DNA of 64,000 nt, taken from contig OZ242174.1 of the NCBI GenBank assembly GCA_965205685.1, positions 310,001-374,000 of the forward strand, given 5' to 3'. Made by a program: the position numbers and the translations under genes. Under the pieces are notes generated by a model that was not told the origin of the DNA, did not search any database, and worked only from the letters and a program-made list of their open reading frames with translations. Source of the stretch: WTFY01 sp965205685 (GTDB lineage Bacteria > Pseudomonadota > Gammaproteobacteria > UBA4575). This document shows, piece by piece, positions 17,814 through 26,369 of the stretch. Each line of letters starts with the position of its first letter. The stretch's first letter is position 1.

Positions 17814-19007
17814 ATGAAATATCTCAATTTGATTACATTGCGCAAGGCCATGAAGCCCCTACAGGTCTTCGTGGTTGCGATGGCTATGTTCATGGCGGGC
17901 TCTGTACAGGCGGGCGGGAGTGCAGACATGCACACCCTGGAATCGCTGGTAGAGACCATCAAGGAACAGCAACGCCAGTTGGAGGCACTGCAAAAGCAGG
18001 TGGAACATCTCAAGGAGGTGGCCACCGCAGCAGACAGCCATGCCAAGCATGCGGTAGCGGAGGCACAGAAGAAGCAGGGCGTGGTCCTCTATGGCAGCCT
18101 TCGTCCCTCGTTGACCTATAGTGACTTTGGCGATGACACCAACTATGACGTGACGGACTTTCTCTCCCGTGTGGGCGTAAAGGGCCATGTGGATATCAGC
18201 GAGGGCCTGACCGCCTTTTATCGGGGTGAGTGGGATGTCGACATCGAAAACAACGGTGACTTCGGTGATGCACGCCTGGCCTATGTCGGAGTCACGACCG
18301 GGCTTGGCCAGATCGCCATTGGCAAGCAGTGGGACCCGCATTTCAACATCGTGGCGGAGGTGACTGACATCTTCAACCACCGCGCGAGCCCGTTCGGTTA
18401 CGATGATGTCGGCCCGTTCCGCACCAACCAACTGGTGACCTATAAGGCCCAGATGGGCGGCCTCAACATCCAGGCCGGTGCACGCTTTGACGGCACATCG
18501 GACAACAGTGCGGGAGGCGACAACAGCGGTGCCTCAGAGCCTGACGATGCGGATGCCGGCTCGCTTGGCATCGGTTACCGCATGGGACCCCTGTATGCCG
18601 GGGTGTCCTACCTTGAGGTGCACCATGCCGAAGACCGCGAGCAGACCTTCATGGGGTTTGGCGCCAGCATGGACGTGTCGGAGAACCTGTATCTCGCCGT
18701 TACCTACCAGGACATCGATGACGACGACCGGCTGGTGGACAATGCTGCCATGGATCTGGACCAGTCTACGCTGGACATCGCCGCAGCCATGGGGCTCGGT
18801 GGGGGCTACAAGCTCAAGGCCGCCTACTTTGACTGGGACGGTGATGATGTAGATCGCAGCTTCGACGGTTACAACCTGACGCTGGAGAATCAGATCAACA
18901 AAAACTTGCGCGTCTACGCGGAATGGCTGCAGCGTGACATCGACGACGTCGACGAGCACGATCACATCAGCGTCGGCTTTCGCTACGACTTCGAAGCGGA
19001 ACTGTAG
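17814..19007 (+). CDS. Gram-negative porin with N-terminal coiled coil
   Basis: 397 residues from the ATG at 17814, preceded by AAAGGATCCTACCT. The signal peptide (MKPLQVFVVAMAMFMAGS, ending VQA) is followed by a short coiled coil (LVETIKEQQRQLEALQKQVEH, shown in part: EQQRQLEALQKQVEH, about 50-65) and then a 16-strand-type barrel with SRVGVKGHVDISEGL, FYRGEWDV and acidic loops. The protein ends in VGFRYDFEAEL. The coiled coil before the barrel is seen in trimeric porins tethered to peptidoglycan. Acidic residues are very frequent, as in outer-membrane proteins of salt-tolerant bacteria. A terminator hairpin follows. Confidence 0.88.
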   Translation: MKYLNLITLRKAMKPLQVFVVAMAMFMAGSVQAGGSADMHTLESLVETIKEQQRQLEALQKQVEHLKEVATAADSHAKHAVAEAQKKQGVVLYGSLRPSLTYSDFGDDTNYDVTDFLSRVGVKGHVDISEGLTAFYRGEWDVDIENNGDFGDARLAYVGVTTGLGQIAIGKQWDPHFNIVAEVTDIFNHRASPFGYDDVGPFRTNQLVTYKAQMGGLNIQAGARFDGTSDNSAGGDNSGASEPDDADAGSLGIGYRMGPLYAGVSYLEVHHAEDREQTFMGFGASMDVSENLYLAVTYQDIDDDDRLVDNAAMDLDQSTLDIAAAMGLGGGYKLKAAYFDWDGDDVDRSFDGYNLTLENQINKNLRVYAEWLQRDIDDVDEHDHISVGFRYDFEAEL

Positions 19008-19031
19008 GAAACGCTTCTATCTACAGCTCTT

Positions 19032-19057
19032 CCCGGGTGGCGCACTCGCCACCCGGG
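19032..19057 (+). terminator. stem-loop after porin gene
   Basis: A perfect 11-bp GC-rich stem (arms 19032-19042 and 19047-19057, loop CACT) 25 bp after the porin stop. Only a broken T-run (AATTTTGTTCTT) follows further on, so it is a moderate terminator or an mRNA-stabilising 3' hairpin. Confidence 0.6.
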
Positions 19058-19119
19058 GCAGGGCTTCAATTTTGTTCTTGTCTTTGACCTGATTGGCCCC
19101 GGCGAAAAGTGCCGGCGGT

Positions 19120-19902
19120 TCAGTCAAACGGATTCCACCAACGCTTTTTCTTGTCCTTGCGAGCCGGTTCCGGCCGGTCGCTTCGAGGGTCTGCTCCAGC
19201 CACACGCGAAAGGGTCTTCAGGGCTGCGGCGATCTGGCTTGCGGTGTGCCCGCCGCGGATCGCGATGCGGGTTGAATTGCTGCGCTTCTGCCAGTTGAAA
19301 TGCGGCTTGAGCTTCTGCTGGTATTTTCTCGGATACTCGGTGAAGTCCTGCTGCGGGAAGCGCTGGATCCTGCCCTCGATGGTGACCGTGGCCTTGCCGA
19401 ACAGCCCGAATTCGCGGCCGTACTTGCCGACTCCCAGGCCTGCACGCATGATGCGAAAATCGACCTCGGGGCATAGCTTGAGATGCTGGGGGAAATCCGG
19501 ATCCTCTCGCACCTCCAGGCAGGCCTGCTTGGTGTACTGGAGCGAGTCCTCGTCCACCATCAGCCCGATCACGTCCGCACCGGACACCAGCGTCTCGATC
19601 GCGGCGCGCTCTCGCTCCGTGAAGCCGCTGAGGTCCATGTCGGTCTCCTGCGCACGGGCATCCTGGCCGCGCCCGCTCCGGATCTCGCGCCGGGGTGCGC
19701 GCTCGATGACGACCGCCGGCGGCTCGTACGGGGTGTATTCGGGGATATCGGAGGTGTCAACCGAGCAGATCTTGGTGATCTGTTCCTGGGTGAAGCCCCG
19801 GTCGAGGTAGAACTGCACGTCTTCCGGATCGCAGGCGGCAAAGCCATCGGCTGCCAGCGCAAGCCACAGGCCAACGGGCCATAAGATTCGTCGCATCCGC
19901 AT
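19120..19902 (-). CDS. exported protein of unknown function
   Basis: 260 residues from the ATG complement at 19900-19902 (19896 also possible). A signal peptide (RILWPVGLWLALAADGFA) ends before ACDPEDVQFYLDRGFTQEQITKIC, a short helical Cys-bounded motif. A basic/acidic linker (about 55-85) leads to an alpha/beta C-terminal domain (FTERERAAIETLVSGADVIG onward) and a very basic tail RKDKKKRWWNPFD. I do not recognise the family. It is transcribed towards the porin and probably stands alone. Confidence 0.7.
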   Translation of the reverse strand: MRMRRILWPVGLWLALAADGFAACDPEDVQFYLDRGFTQEQITKICSVDTSDIPEYTPYEPPAVVIERAPRREIRSGRGQDARAQETDMDLSGFTERERAAIETLVSGADVIGLMVDEDSLQYTKQACLEVREDPDFPQHLKLCPEVDFRIMRAGLGVGKYGREFGLFGKATVTIEGRIQRFPQQDFTEYPRKYQQKLKPHFNWQKRSNSTRIAIRGGHTASQIAAALKTLSRVAGADPRSDRPEPARKDKKKRWWNPFD

Positions 19903-20409
19903 CAGTGAGTCGTGGTAAAGGGGAGCCTGTATGATTGCTGCGCCATGGTAATCAATGCGCACAGAACAAGCAAATTAGAGACGTGCGAGCCAATGGATGG
20001 GAAAAAAACAGGTGCCCGAAGCCGGGCACCTGTCGTGTGCTTCCCCGCTACGTCCCTGGCTGAAAAGCACCAAAACTGCAGTGGACTTAGGTGTCCAGAC
20101 CACTGCATAGAAACTCCTCAAATGGATACCTGCTGGCGGACTCTCCTCTTGATCCGGCAGGCTGAGCTTCCCTCCCCCCTGGCAATTTCAGGCCTGTTCG
20201 TGGATGCAAAGTCGGCGTTCCTTGCCGACTCTACATCACCAGTCGATGCAACGGAGGTCGCATCGGGAATACACACTGCCTTGTATTTCAAGCAAAGTCA
20301 AGCACTATATGTAGTATTTTAATGCAAATTCCTAGTTTGGTGTCCTAACCTCCCTTTTCGACCATCTCCGAAGCCCCCGGTAGCCTGCCTGTACGGGGTT
20401 ACACGCACG
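19903..20409. other. gene-poor intergenic region, possible small RNA on minus strand
   Basis: About 500 bp between two minus-strand genes. It holds a textbook terminator for the minus strand (20002-20033), an inverted repeat TGCAGTGG / CCACTGCA (20077-20084, 20100-20107) and a 7-bp hairpin AGTCGGC / GCCGACT (20210-20230). A short minus-strand frame starting at 20108 has a fair ribosome site (GAGGAG) but reads through the terminator hairpin, so it is not called as a gene. Confidence 0.4.
20002..20033 (-). terminator. Rho-independent terminator, minus strand
   Basis: A perfect 11-bp stem (20008-20018 and 20023-20033) with loop AAGC is followed, reading the minus strand, by seven T residues (20002-20008 on the plus strand are A). 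No assigned gene ends next to it: the nearest minus-strand gene stops about 380 bp upstream. It may end that long transcript or a small RNA. Confidence 0.8.
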
Positions 20410-21078
20410 TTATGGCAGGCTCACCAGTACCTCGTTTCTGCGAAGCGCAGGCAGCGTCCAGGGCGGGTTGTACCCTGCGATCTGCCAGTCGCCCGCATGT
20501 TCGAGACCGCGGGCTTCAAGCCATTCTGCCAGCTCCTTTCGGGCGGTCTCCGCCGAGCTGTCGTTGAGGCGTCCACGAAACACGATGCAGGCGATGCGGT
20601 GTGCACCGATGTCGGTGACGGTGATTCGTTCATCCTGCGGCTGCGGTGCACTGGCCTTGGCATAACCCTGCGGCAGCACGAAGGCAATGCTCCAGGTGTC
20701 GATGCCATCACCCACCAGGGTACCCGTTTCTCCGGATCCGGCTTGCGGTTCGATGAGTACCGGTGCGGCCATCTCGATGACTTCTGGTTGGGGTGTGATC
20801 AGCACCGGGGCTGTCATGTCGATGTCGGTCGTGGTTTGATTGTCCCCTGTGATGTACCCGAACAGTCGGCGAAAGCCGGTGCGGGTGGCTTCCCGGTAGG
20901 TAGCGGTGACAGTGGTGCGGGCAATGGCATAACCTTCGTATTCGCGCACTTCAATGAGCCCGTCTTTGAGGGTGGCGCGATAGGCGGGTTCTTCCGCTGC
21001 CTTGCCTCCCAGCAAGGTGCAGGCGGACAGGATGAACGGCAGCATGACGGCTAAAAGGATGGGGTACCGGCGCTTCAT
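20410..21078 (-). CDS. SOUL heme-binding family lipoprotein
   Basis: 222 residues from the ATG at 21076-21078, preceded by GAGGAGGCATAT. A lipoprotein signal (PILLAVMLPFILSAC) places it in an envelope membrane. The remainder matches the SOUL/HEBP fold: YRATLKDGLIEVREYEGYAIA at the start (about 33-53), GFRRLFGYITGDNQ, IDMTAPVLI and near the end RNEVLVSLP. Family members bind heme or related tetrapyrroles; bacterial roles are poorly known. The IDMTAPV and LP(Q/K)GY segments are family signatures. It is the last chromosomal-looking gene before the AT-rich start of the defence island. Confidence 0.87.
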   Translation of the reverse strand: MKRRYPILLAVMLPFILSACTLLGGKAAEEPAYRATLKDGLIEVREYEGYAIARTTVTATYREATRTGFRRLFGYITGDNQTTTDIDMTAPVLITPQPEVIEMAAPVLIEPQAGSGETGTLVGDGIDTWSIAFVLPQGYAKASAPQPQDERITVTDIGAHRIACIVFRGRLNDSSAETARKELAEWLEARGLEHAGDWQIAGYNPPWTLPALRRNEVLVSLP

Positions 21079-21242
21079 ATATGCCTCCTCAAATAGGATG
21101 CTCCAGTTCCTGGTCAGGAAGTCCATGTCTGGCCCAGGGGTTGTCTGAATTGAAACACCTGCGGACCCTCCGGTTTGAATTATTTTAGGATGATCTATAA
21201 TAATATATTTATCTATAATTATGATGAGTGTATATGTATTGT

Positions 21243-21274
21243 ATACAGATCAAGAATTCTGATTTAATCTGTAT
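21243..21274 (+). promoter_or_regulatory. candidate HipB operator
   Basis: An inverted repeat ATACAGAT / ATCTGTAT (21243-21250 and 21267-21274, 16-bp spacer) lies 44 bp before the hipB-like start inside a very AT-rich stretch (21180-21317). HipB proteins repress their own operon by binding inverted repeats, so this is a reasonable autoregulatory site. The arms differ from the E. coli HipB sites. Confidence 0.4.
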
Positions 21275-21317
21275 TAATATATATAATTAATCTTATGATT
21301 TATAATAACCTATCGAT

Positions 21318-21914
21318 ATGACCTACACCACTGAACATATTACCCAGACACTCAAGCGCGCCCGAGAGGCTCAAGCGCTCAGCCAGCGCACACTCGGCAC
21401 CCAAGCCGGTGTGCCCCAGGGACATATCTCGAAAATCGAAAACGGGGCCGTGGACCTGCGTATATCGAGTCTGGTCGAGCTTGCACGCGTGCTGGGTTTG
21501 GAGGTCATGCTCGTGCCCCGCAAAAGCGTTTCAGCCGTGCAGGCCTTGGTGCGAAACACAGGGGGACTTGGCGAGGGACCTGCGCCCAAGGCACCTAGGG
21601 AATTAGGTCGATTGCAAGGCAGGATCGCCAACCTTGTGCAAAAGCACCCCACTGTGCATGAGGTGGCGCAGCTGCACCGCCAGGCAAACGAATTGGCACA
21701 TGTTCGTATCCCGCAGGACCACCTTGCAGTGATCAGGGCGGTGGAGGATCTGGTAGAGGAGTATTCCAGTGACAGCATGCGCACGGTTTCCCTGGTTGAG
21801 GCGTTTGAACGGATTCGCCGCCTGCGCAATAAACTGGCCCATGGAGTTGAAGCTCAGCAGGATGATCCGCAAGTGCGCCCGGCCTATCGTTTGGACGAGG
21901 ATGAGGATGGCTGA
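21318..21914 (+). CDS. hipB: HipB-like antitoxin with long C-terminal extension
   Basis: 198 residues, about twice the usual HipB length. Residues 8-65 form an XRE helix-turn-helix (LSQRTLGTQAGVPQGHISKI, then ARVLGLEVMLVPR). The extra 110 residues are helical and end in ERIRRLRNKLAHGV (about 170-183), a string that resembles the R-x4-H motif of HEPN domains, followed by an acidic tail. It overlaps the hipA gene by 8 bp, as usual for antitoxin-toxin pairs. As antitoxin it should bind HipA and repress the operon. The extension is the odd part: either an elaborated neutralising arm or a second functional domain. Confidence 0.8.
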   Translation: MTYTTEHITQTLKRAREAQALSQRTLGTQAGVPQGHISKIENGAVDLRISSLVELARVLGLEVMLVPRKSVSAVQALVRNTGGLGEGPAPKAPRELGRLQGRIANLVQKHPTVHEVAQLHRQANELAHVRIPQDHLAVIRAVEDLVEEYSSDSMRTVSLVEAFERIRRLRNKLAHGVEAQQDDPQVRPAYRLDEDEDG

Positions 21915-23145
21915 TGTTGCGGCCTTGGACGTGCTGCTCCACGGGGTGACGGTCGGTACGTTGACCCGGGTGCAGGGAGATCGCACACTCTTCGCCTTCC
22001 ATGACGACTATATTAATGATGAAAACCGGGCCGTCCTCGGGCTCGACTTCAAGGACCAGTTCGGACGGTTGCTGACGGAATTCCCGCTGTATCAGACGAG
22101 GGTGATGCCATTTTTTTCCAATCTGTTACCGGAAGGTCGCATGCGCACGTACCTGGCCCGGCGCGCCGGGGTCGATTCCAAACGGGAGTTTTTCCTGCTC
22201 TGGGCTCTCGGCCATGATCTGCCCGGTGCGATCACGATTCGCGCAGCAGATGGTGATGACTGGCCGCTGCAAACCGATGATAGTGACCTTGATGGGCAGA
22301 GTCACCACGCTCAGGCGCTGCGCTTTTCCTTGGCCGGTGTGCAGCTCAAGTTCTCGGCATTCGGAGAGATGCGCTCGGGGTTGAGCATCCCGGCAAAAGG
22401 CATCGGCGGCTCCTGGATCATCAAGCTGCCTTCACTAGAATTCGAAGGTGTGCCGGAGAATGAATACTCGATGATGACGCTGGCCCGCCTGCTTGGCATG
22501 GATGTGCCGGCACTGGACCTGATCGATATCGATGCGATTGACAACTTGCCCGAGGGGCTTGGCAGGCTCAAGGGACAGGCGCTGGTCATCGAGCGCTTCG
22601 ACCGGCTCCCCGATGGCAGGGGCGAGCACATCGAGGATTTTGCACAGGTCTTCGGTGTCTACCCCGAAGCCAAATACAACAAGGGCAATACCCGCAGCAT
22701 TGCCAGGGTCATCGGTGCGGAAGGCACCTTGGACGACATTACCGAGTTCACTAGGCGATTGACGTTCAACACGCTGATTGGCAATGGCGATATGCACCTC
22801 AAGAACTGGTCGCTGATCTATCCGGACCAGCGCCGTGCGGCCTTGGCACCTGCTTACGACTTTGTTTCGACGATTGCCTATCTTCCCTATGACCAGGCTG
22901 CACTCAAAGTCAGTCGCACAAAGCGCTTTGATGAATTCACCGAGGACGAGTTATCGCATCTTGCTTCGAAGGCGCGCTTGCCGGAAAAGCGGCTCCTTGA
23001 TACGGCCCGGGAGACAGCCGCCTTGTTCCATCAGTATTGGCAGGCTGAAAAGAACCATTTGCCCATGAAACGCGATGTCATAGACGCCATCGACACGCAC
23101 ATCAAGACGATCCCGATTGCACGGCAAAGGGCGTGTACTGCCTAG
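21907..23145 (+). CDS. hipA: HipA-family serine/threonine kinase toxin
   Basis: 412 residues from the ATG at 21907 (ATG at 21901 also possible). N-terminal subdomain LHGVTVGTLTRVQGDRTLFAF (shown in part) and FSNLLPEGRMRTYLARRAGV match HipA_N; the kinase core has the nucleotide loop SLAGVQLKFSAF, the catalytic loop NGDMHLKNWSLI (Asp and Asn intact) and the metal site APAYDFVST. HipA kinases phosphorylate targets such as glutamyl-tRNA synthetase and cause growth arrest; the antitoxin HipB blocks this. All key residues look intact, so it is probably active. Confidence 0.92.
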   Translation: MADVAALDVLLHGVTVGTLTRVQGDRTLFAFHDDYINDENRAVLGLDFKDQFGRLLTEFPLYQTRVMPFFSNLLPEGRMRTYLARRAGVDSKREFFLLWALGHDLPGAITIRAADGDDWPLQTDDSDLDGQSHHAQALRFSLAGVQLKFSAFGEMRSGLSIPAKGIGGSWIIKLPSLEFEGVPENEYSMMTLARLLGMDVPALDLIDIDAIDNLPEGLGRLKGQALVIERFDRLPDGRGEHIEDFAQVFGVYPEAKYNKGNTRSIARVIGAEGTLDDITEFTRRLTFNTLIGNGDMHLKNWSLIYPDQRRAALAPAYDFVSTIAYLPYDQAALKVSRTKRFDEFTEDELSHLASKARLPEKRLLDTARETAALFHQYWQAEKNHLPMKRDVIDAIDTHIKTIPIARQRACTA

Positions 23146-23335
23146 GTGAGCAGAGACACCACCAGTTCAATTCTCGAGGTGCGTACCCAGTCCATGCAGC
23201 ACAAATTTTATCAACAGAATTTCCACGTCAAATGCACAGACCTGTGCATTGACAGTGTTTTTCTGGTGTTTAGACTTTTGAAATGAAGTCGGCTTTCAGG
23301 TTGATCGCCCCGAACCCTGCTGACCAGAAAAGCTC

Positions 23336-24148
23336 ATGATGTTTAACGATGCAAATATTCAACTTGGCACTGCGTTCCCGCCAGTCGAACCGAAGGATAC
23401 CCGAAAAGGCAGGACCTATTCCGCAGATATCGACATAGGTCAGGGACACCGCGTCAGGGCTTTCTTGAAGCTTCTCAGCATCGAAGATATTGCAAGGGAA
23501 GCACTTTGCGCAACCCTTGCCCGTTTGCTGGGTTTGCCAATCGCCCAGGCGTACTACGTGACCGTGGATCCTTCCTACGTGGATGGCCAGGGGATGGGTA
23601 ACGCGCAAAATGTTGGATTTGGCTTAAAAAATGATTGTCCAACTTTTGCTATCAGGAACGCTGATCTCGATCACTTAGTCCATACATGGAAGGAACCGGA
23701 TTTGACCAATTGCGCCGTATTTGATGAATGGATTTTTAATCGTGACCGACTTCCAAATAACCTGATATTCGACAGCACTGGGGTCTATTGGTTGATCGAC
23801 CATGATGAAGCGTTGCCGAATTATGCTTCGCCAAGTGCTCCTGCAAACTCTCAATTGTTACGCTTGTTGTCAGAACCAAAATCTGAGATTGAGTTGTGGA
23901 GATTACGAGAGGATGCCATGAAGCGGGTACAGCAATACAAGGAAATCGATTGGAAAGAAGTTATGAAATTGCTCAGGCCTGACAACTTGCCCGGCAGTGA
24001 AATCCACTATGCCCGCTATATTGAATTTCTCCGGAACAGGCTGCCTGCCATGCACGGCATCATCACCACCAGTATAGGTATCCAGCAAAGACAGCTGGAC
24101 CTGGGGAACCGCCAAGTTCCGAATGACAAATCCGAGGAGGAGACATGA
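23336..24148 (+). CDS. HipA-like kinase-fold protein, short divergent type
   Basis: 270 residues. It lacks the HipA N-terminal subdomain and resembles stand-alone HipA-like / PI3-kinase-like folds: an early lysine in RAFLKLLSIEDIAREALCA (about 40-58), a catalytic loop FDEWIFNRDRLPNNLIF (Asp137, Asn142) and a metal-binding LIDHDEAL (Asp155). These three elements in the right order suggest an active phosphotransferase. Its stop overlaps the start of the next gene by ATGA, so the two form a unit. No HTH antitoxin gene is attached, unlike hipBA. Start chosen at the first of two ATGs; ribosome site is weak. Role in defence or growth control is inferred from position. Confidence 0.7.
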   Translation: MMFNDANIQLGTAFPPVEPKDTRKGRTYSADIDIGQGHRVRAFLKLLSIEDIAREALCATLARLLGLPIAQAYYVTVDPSYVDGQGMGNAQNVGFGLKNDCPTFAIRNADLDHLVHTWKEPDLTNCAVFDEWIFNRDRLPNNLIFDSTGVYWLIDHDEALPNYASPSAPANSQLLRLLSEPKSEIELWRLREDAMKRVQQYKEIDWKEVMKLLRPDNLPGSEIHYARYIEFLRNRLPAMHGIITTSIGIQQRQLDLGNRQVPNDKSEEET

Positions 24149-24993
24149 AATCCCAATTCCCCAAACTCCCCGAATACGGGCTTTCCTGGCGAAGCATCCA
24201 GGTGGAACCCATCCCCCATTCCGGTGAAAGGATTTCAGTTGGCACGGTCGTGAAAGGAGAAGACCAGTCATTGATTGTCGCCAAGCTACTCCCCGTTCAA
24301 AAGCTCAAGAAGATTTACGGAGAGGAGTTTGGCAAACGCATCGGAGATGCACTGCAGTTCTGTGTCGATACCGCTGAAAAATTCTATTCGAAGAATCCAC
24401 TGTCTTCCAACTGGACTCCGCCATTGGACGGATTTTACCTGGGAAATGAGAAAGCAACCCTGGCCAAGAACATTGATGACGGATTGCTGGTGTCGGCCAT
24501 GCACAGTTCATCCTTCAGCGTCGCTTTCAATGCCGAGAAAGTGAAGATTGCGAAAAAGTCCGACCTGTCAGCGCCTGAAGACTGGAGAAAACAGATCATC
24601 GAAGCCGTTCAAAAGAACAGGCATGACTTCGATGACTGTTTCCAGCGCAAGTTCCAGATCCATGGCTCAGGCGTTCCTTTCAAGTTCGATTTCATATCCG
24701 AAAAATATGCTGCTCAGTTTGATGCGATTTCTGAGAACGGAAGTTTCCAGCACGCCCTTGTACGTGCACAGAGCAAGTTATGGCAGCTCGACCGGTTGAG
24801 AGATGGAGATGCATTGTTTAAACCGACATTGTGCGAACTGCTTTTGAGAATCCCGGAAGAGCACAGCGGCTCGGGTGAGGTAAGTGAATTTGTGGGTGAG
24901 TTAACCCATGAAGCCTCCAAGCGTAATATCAGTCTGTACACCTCGAATTCATCGGTCGAAGCTGCCCACCACTTGATTGAAACCGCGGCATAG
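24145..24993 (+). CDS. partner protein of the HipA-like kinase, unknown function
   Basis: 282 residues overlapping the kinase gene by 4 bp (ATGA) with GAGGAGG just upstream. It starts MKSQFPKLPEYGLSWRSIQ and has VEPIPHSGERISVGTVV near residues 20-36, which loosely recalls the GE(F/Y)VNVGV pattern of DUF3037 proteins that often neighbour HipA-like kinases; the remaining similarity is too weak to be sure. No membrane segment, HTH or nuclease motif is visible. As an obligate-looking partner it could be substrate, adaptor or neutraliser of the kinase. Confidence 0.6.
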   Translation: MKSQFPKLPEYGLSWRSIQVEPIPHSGERISVGTVVKGEDQSLIVAKLLPVQKLKKIYGEEFGKRIGDALQFCVDTAEKFYSKNPLSSNWTPPLDGFYLGNEKATLAKNIDDGLLVSAMHSSSFSVAFNAEKVKIAKKSDLSAPEDWRKQIIEAVQKNRHDFDDCFQRKFQIHGSGVPFKFDFISEKYAAQFDAISENGSFQHALVRAQSKLWQLDRLRDGDALFKPTLCELLLRIPEEHSGSGEVSEFVGELTHEASKRNISLYTSNSSVEAAHHLIETAA

Positions 24994-25061
24994 TTCAATA
25001 CCAATCACGGCAGTCGGCAGAATGTCCTTGCCGTAGTGGCATGTTGGACTGACTTGGCCAA

Positions 25062-25547
25062 ATGAACATTAGAGAGGCAACAGAAAAAGATTTCGACGAA
25101 ATCTGGCCAATCTTTCACGAGGTCGTATCCGCGGGTGACACGTTTTGCTATCCACGAGATACCTCCAAAGAAGAGGCATTGAAACTCTGGATTCACGCGC
25201 CGAGAAAAACGTTCGTGATCGAAGATAATCACAAAGTTCTCGGCACCTACTACATCAAGACCAACCAGGGGGGACCTGGCGATCACGTTTGCAACTGCGG
25301 ATACATGGTGTCCTCCGAAGCGAGAGGCCGAGGCCTCGCGACCGCCATGTGTGAGCACTCGCAGAAAGTTGCCGTGGAACTGGGTTACAAGGCGATGCAG
25401 TTCAACTTCGTTGCATCTACGAACGAAGGTGCTGTTCGGTTGTGGGGCAAGCTTGGTTTTGAAGCAGTTGGGAGATTGCCCAAGGCGTTCAACCATCCAA
25501 GCAAAGGATATGTGGATGCCATTGTGATGTTTAAATGGCTTGATTGA
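25062..25547 (+). CDS. GNAT-family N-acetyltransferase
   Basis: 161 residues with the whole GNAT fold: MNIREATEKDFDEIWPIFHE at the N-terminus, the acetyl-CoA loop EARGRGLATAMCEHS (about 88-102) and VASTNEGAVRLWGKLGFEAVG near the end. It resembles the small L-amino-acid or antibiotic-type acetyltransferases, but the substrate cannot be named. It sits alone on the plus strand inside the defence island, 68 bp after the kinase partner gene. Without a DUF1778 neighbour it is probably not a GNAT toxin. Confidence 0.85.
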   Translation: MNIREATEKDFDEIWPIFHEVVSAGDTFCYPRDTSKEEALKLWIHAPRKTFVIEDNHKVLGTYYIKTNQGGPGDHVCNCGYMVSSEARGRGLATAMCEHSQKVAVELGYKAMQFNFVASTNEGAVRLWGKLGFEAVGRLPKAFNHPSKGYVDAIVMFKWLD

Positions 25548-25574
25548 CAGCGCAGAAGCCATTTGAAAATGTCC

Positions 25575-26369
25575 TTACTTAGGCAATCGAGTGATCAGTT
25601 CAGACAAAACTTCTTCGACGGCTTGTTCACAGTCCCAACTGTATCCTGAGGCCAAAAGTGGTCCGATATCAGCATTGAAATTCGGATCTTGCAGTTTTGC
25701 TGTGATGTTTTGCTCGAATACATCACGAGTCACCTCATGATTGCCATGCGCCATATACTGTGAAAATGCTTCGATCACCCGCGCCGCACCGACCTCACAT
25801 TCTTGTAGAGCTATATGAAGGTCGAACAAATCCCTACCCTTGCTACGCTGATAAAGTGCGCGCAGCTTGGTTGCTAAAAGTTCATCCAGGGAATAAGTGG
25901 TAATTTCAGCGCTTCCCTCGAACCAGCGTGATTGGACACTAAACGGTGATTGACTGAACCCATACACAGCGAAGTGCTCGCGTGAATTGATTTCGATCTT
26001 GAGCCTCAGCAAAAGGGATGGTGCACCTTCCGATTGAAATCTGTAAACGAAGGTTACACGACCTTCAGTCTGCTTCCAGCGTGGTGTACCCAGCCACGGA
26101 TCGAGGACTTCCCGTAGCGCTTCCATCATTGGTCCTGCGGGTTCAGCCCGAACCTGTACGAGGTCGATATCCTCGGAATAACGTGCCGGTGGATCGATGT
26201 GTAGCTTGTACAATGCCGTGCCGCCCCGGAAGGCCAGAGCGCCTGCAAGCAGGGGATGAGTAAATATCTCAACGAGAGCCCGGCTGATGGCGAGGTCCTG
26301 TTCCACCTGGAAATCCTGTACCCAGGGTGCCTGTGAGCGCCACTCGGTAATGTAGTCGCCCGGGATCAC
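25575..26369 (-). CDS. abiEii: AbiEii/AbiGii-type nucleotidyltransferase toxin
   Basis: 264 residues with the nucleotidyltransferase signature LAFRGGTALYKLHI (about 42-55) followed by YSEDIDLVQVRAE (about 60-72), the Gly-Gly-Thr and Asp-x-Asp pair used to bind nucleotide and metal. Family members transfer nucleotides to tRNA acceptor ends or other targets and stop growth. The start overlaps the stop of the upstream antitoxin gene by 4 bp. Motifs are intact, so an active toxin is expected. This is a type IV toxin-antitoxin pair that can also act as abortive infection. Confidence 0.9.
   Translation of the reverse strand: MIPGDYITEWRSQAPWVQDFQVEQDLAISRALVEIFTHPLLAGALAFRGGTALYKLHIDPPARYSEDIDLVQVRAEPAGPMMEALREVLDPWLGTPRWKQTEGRVTFVYRFQSEGAPSLLLRLKIEINSREHFAVYGFSQSPFSVQSRWFEGSAEITTYSLDELLATKLRALYQRSKGRDLFDLHIALQECEVGAARVIEAFSQYMAHGNHEVTRDVFEQNITAKLQDPNFNADIGPLLASGYSWDCEQAVEEVLSELITRLPK

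Noticed and set aside
5052..20320. ACTACATATAGT near 5055 and its reverse complement near 20305 as a shared element end
   Set aside because: Only 12 bp, AT-rich, and no further similarity on either side; likely chance.
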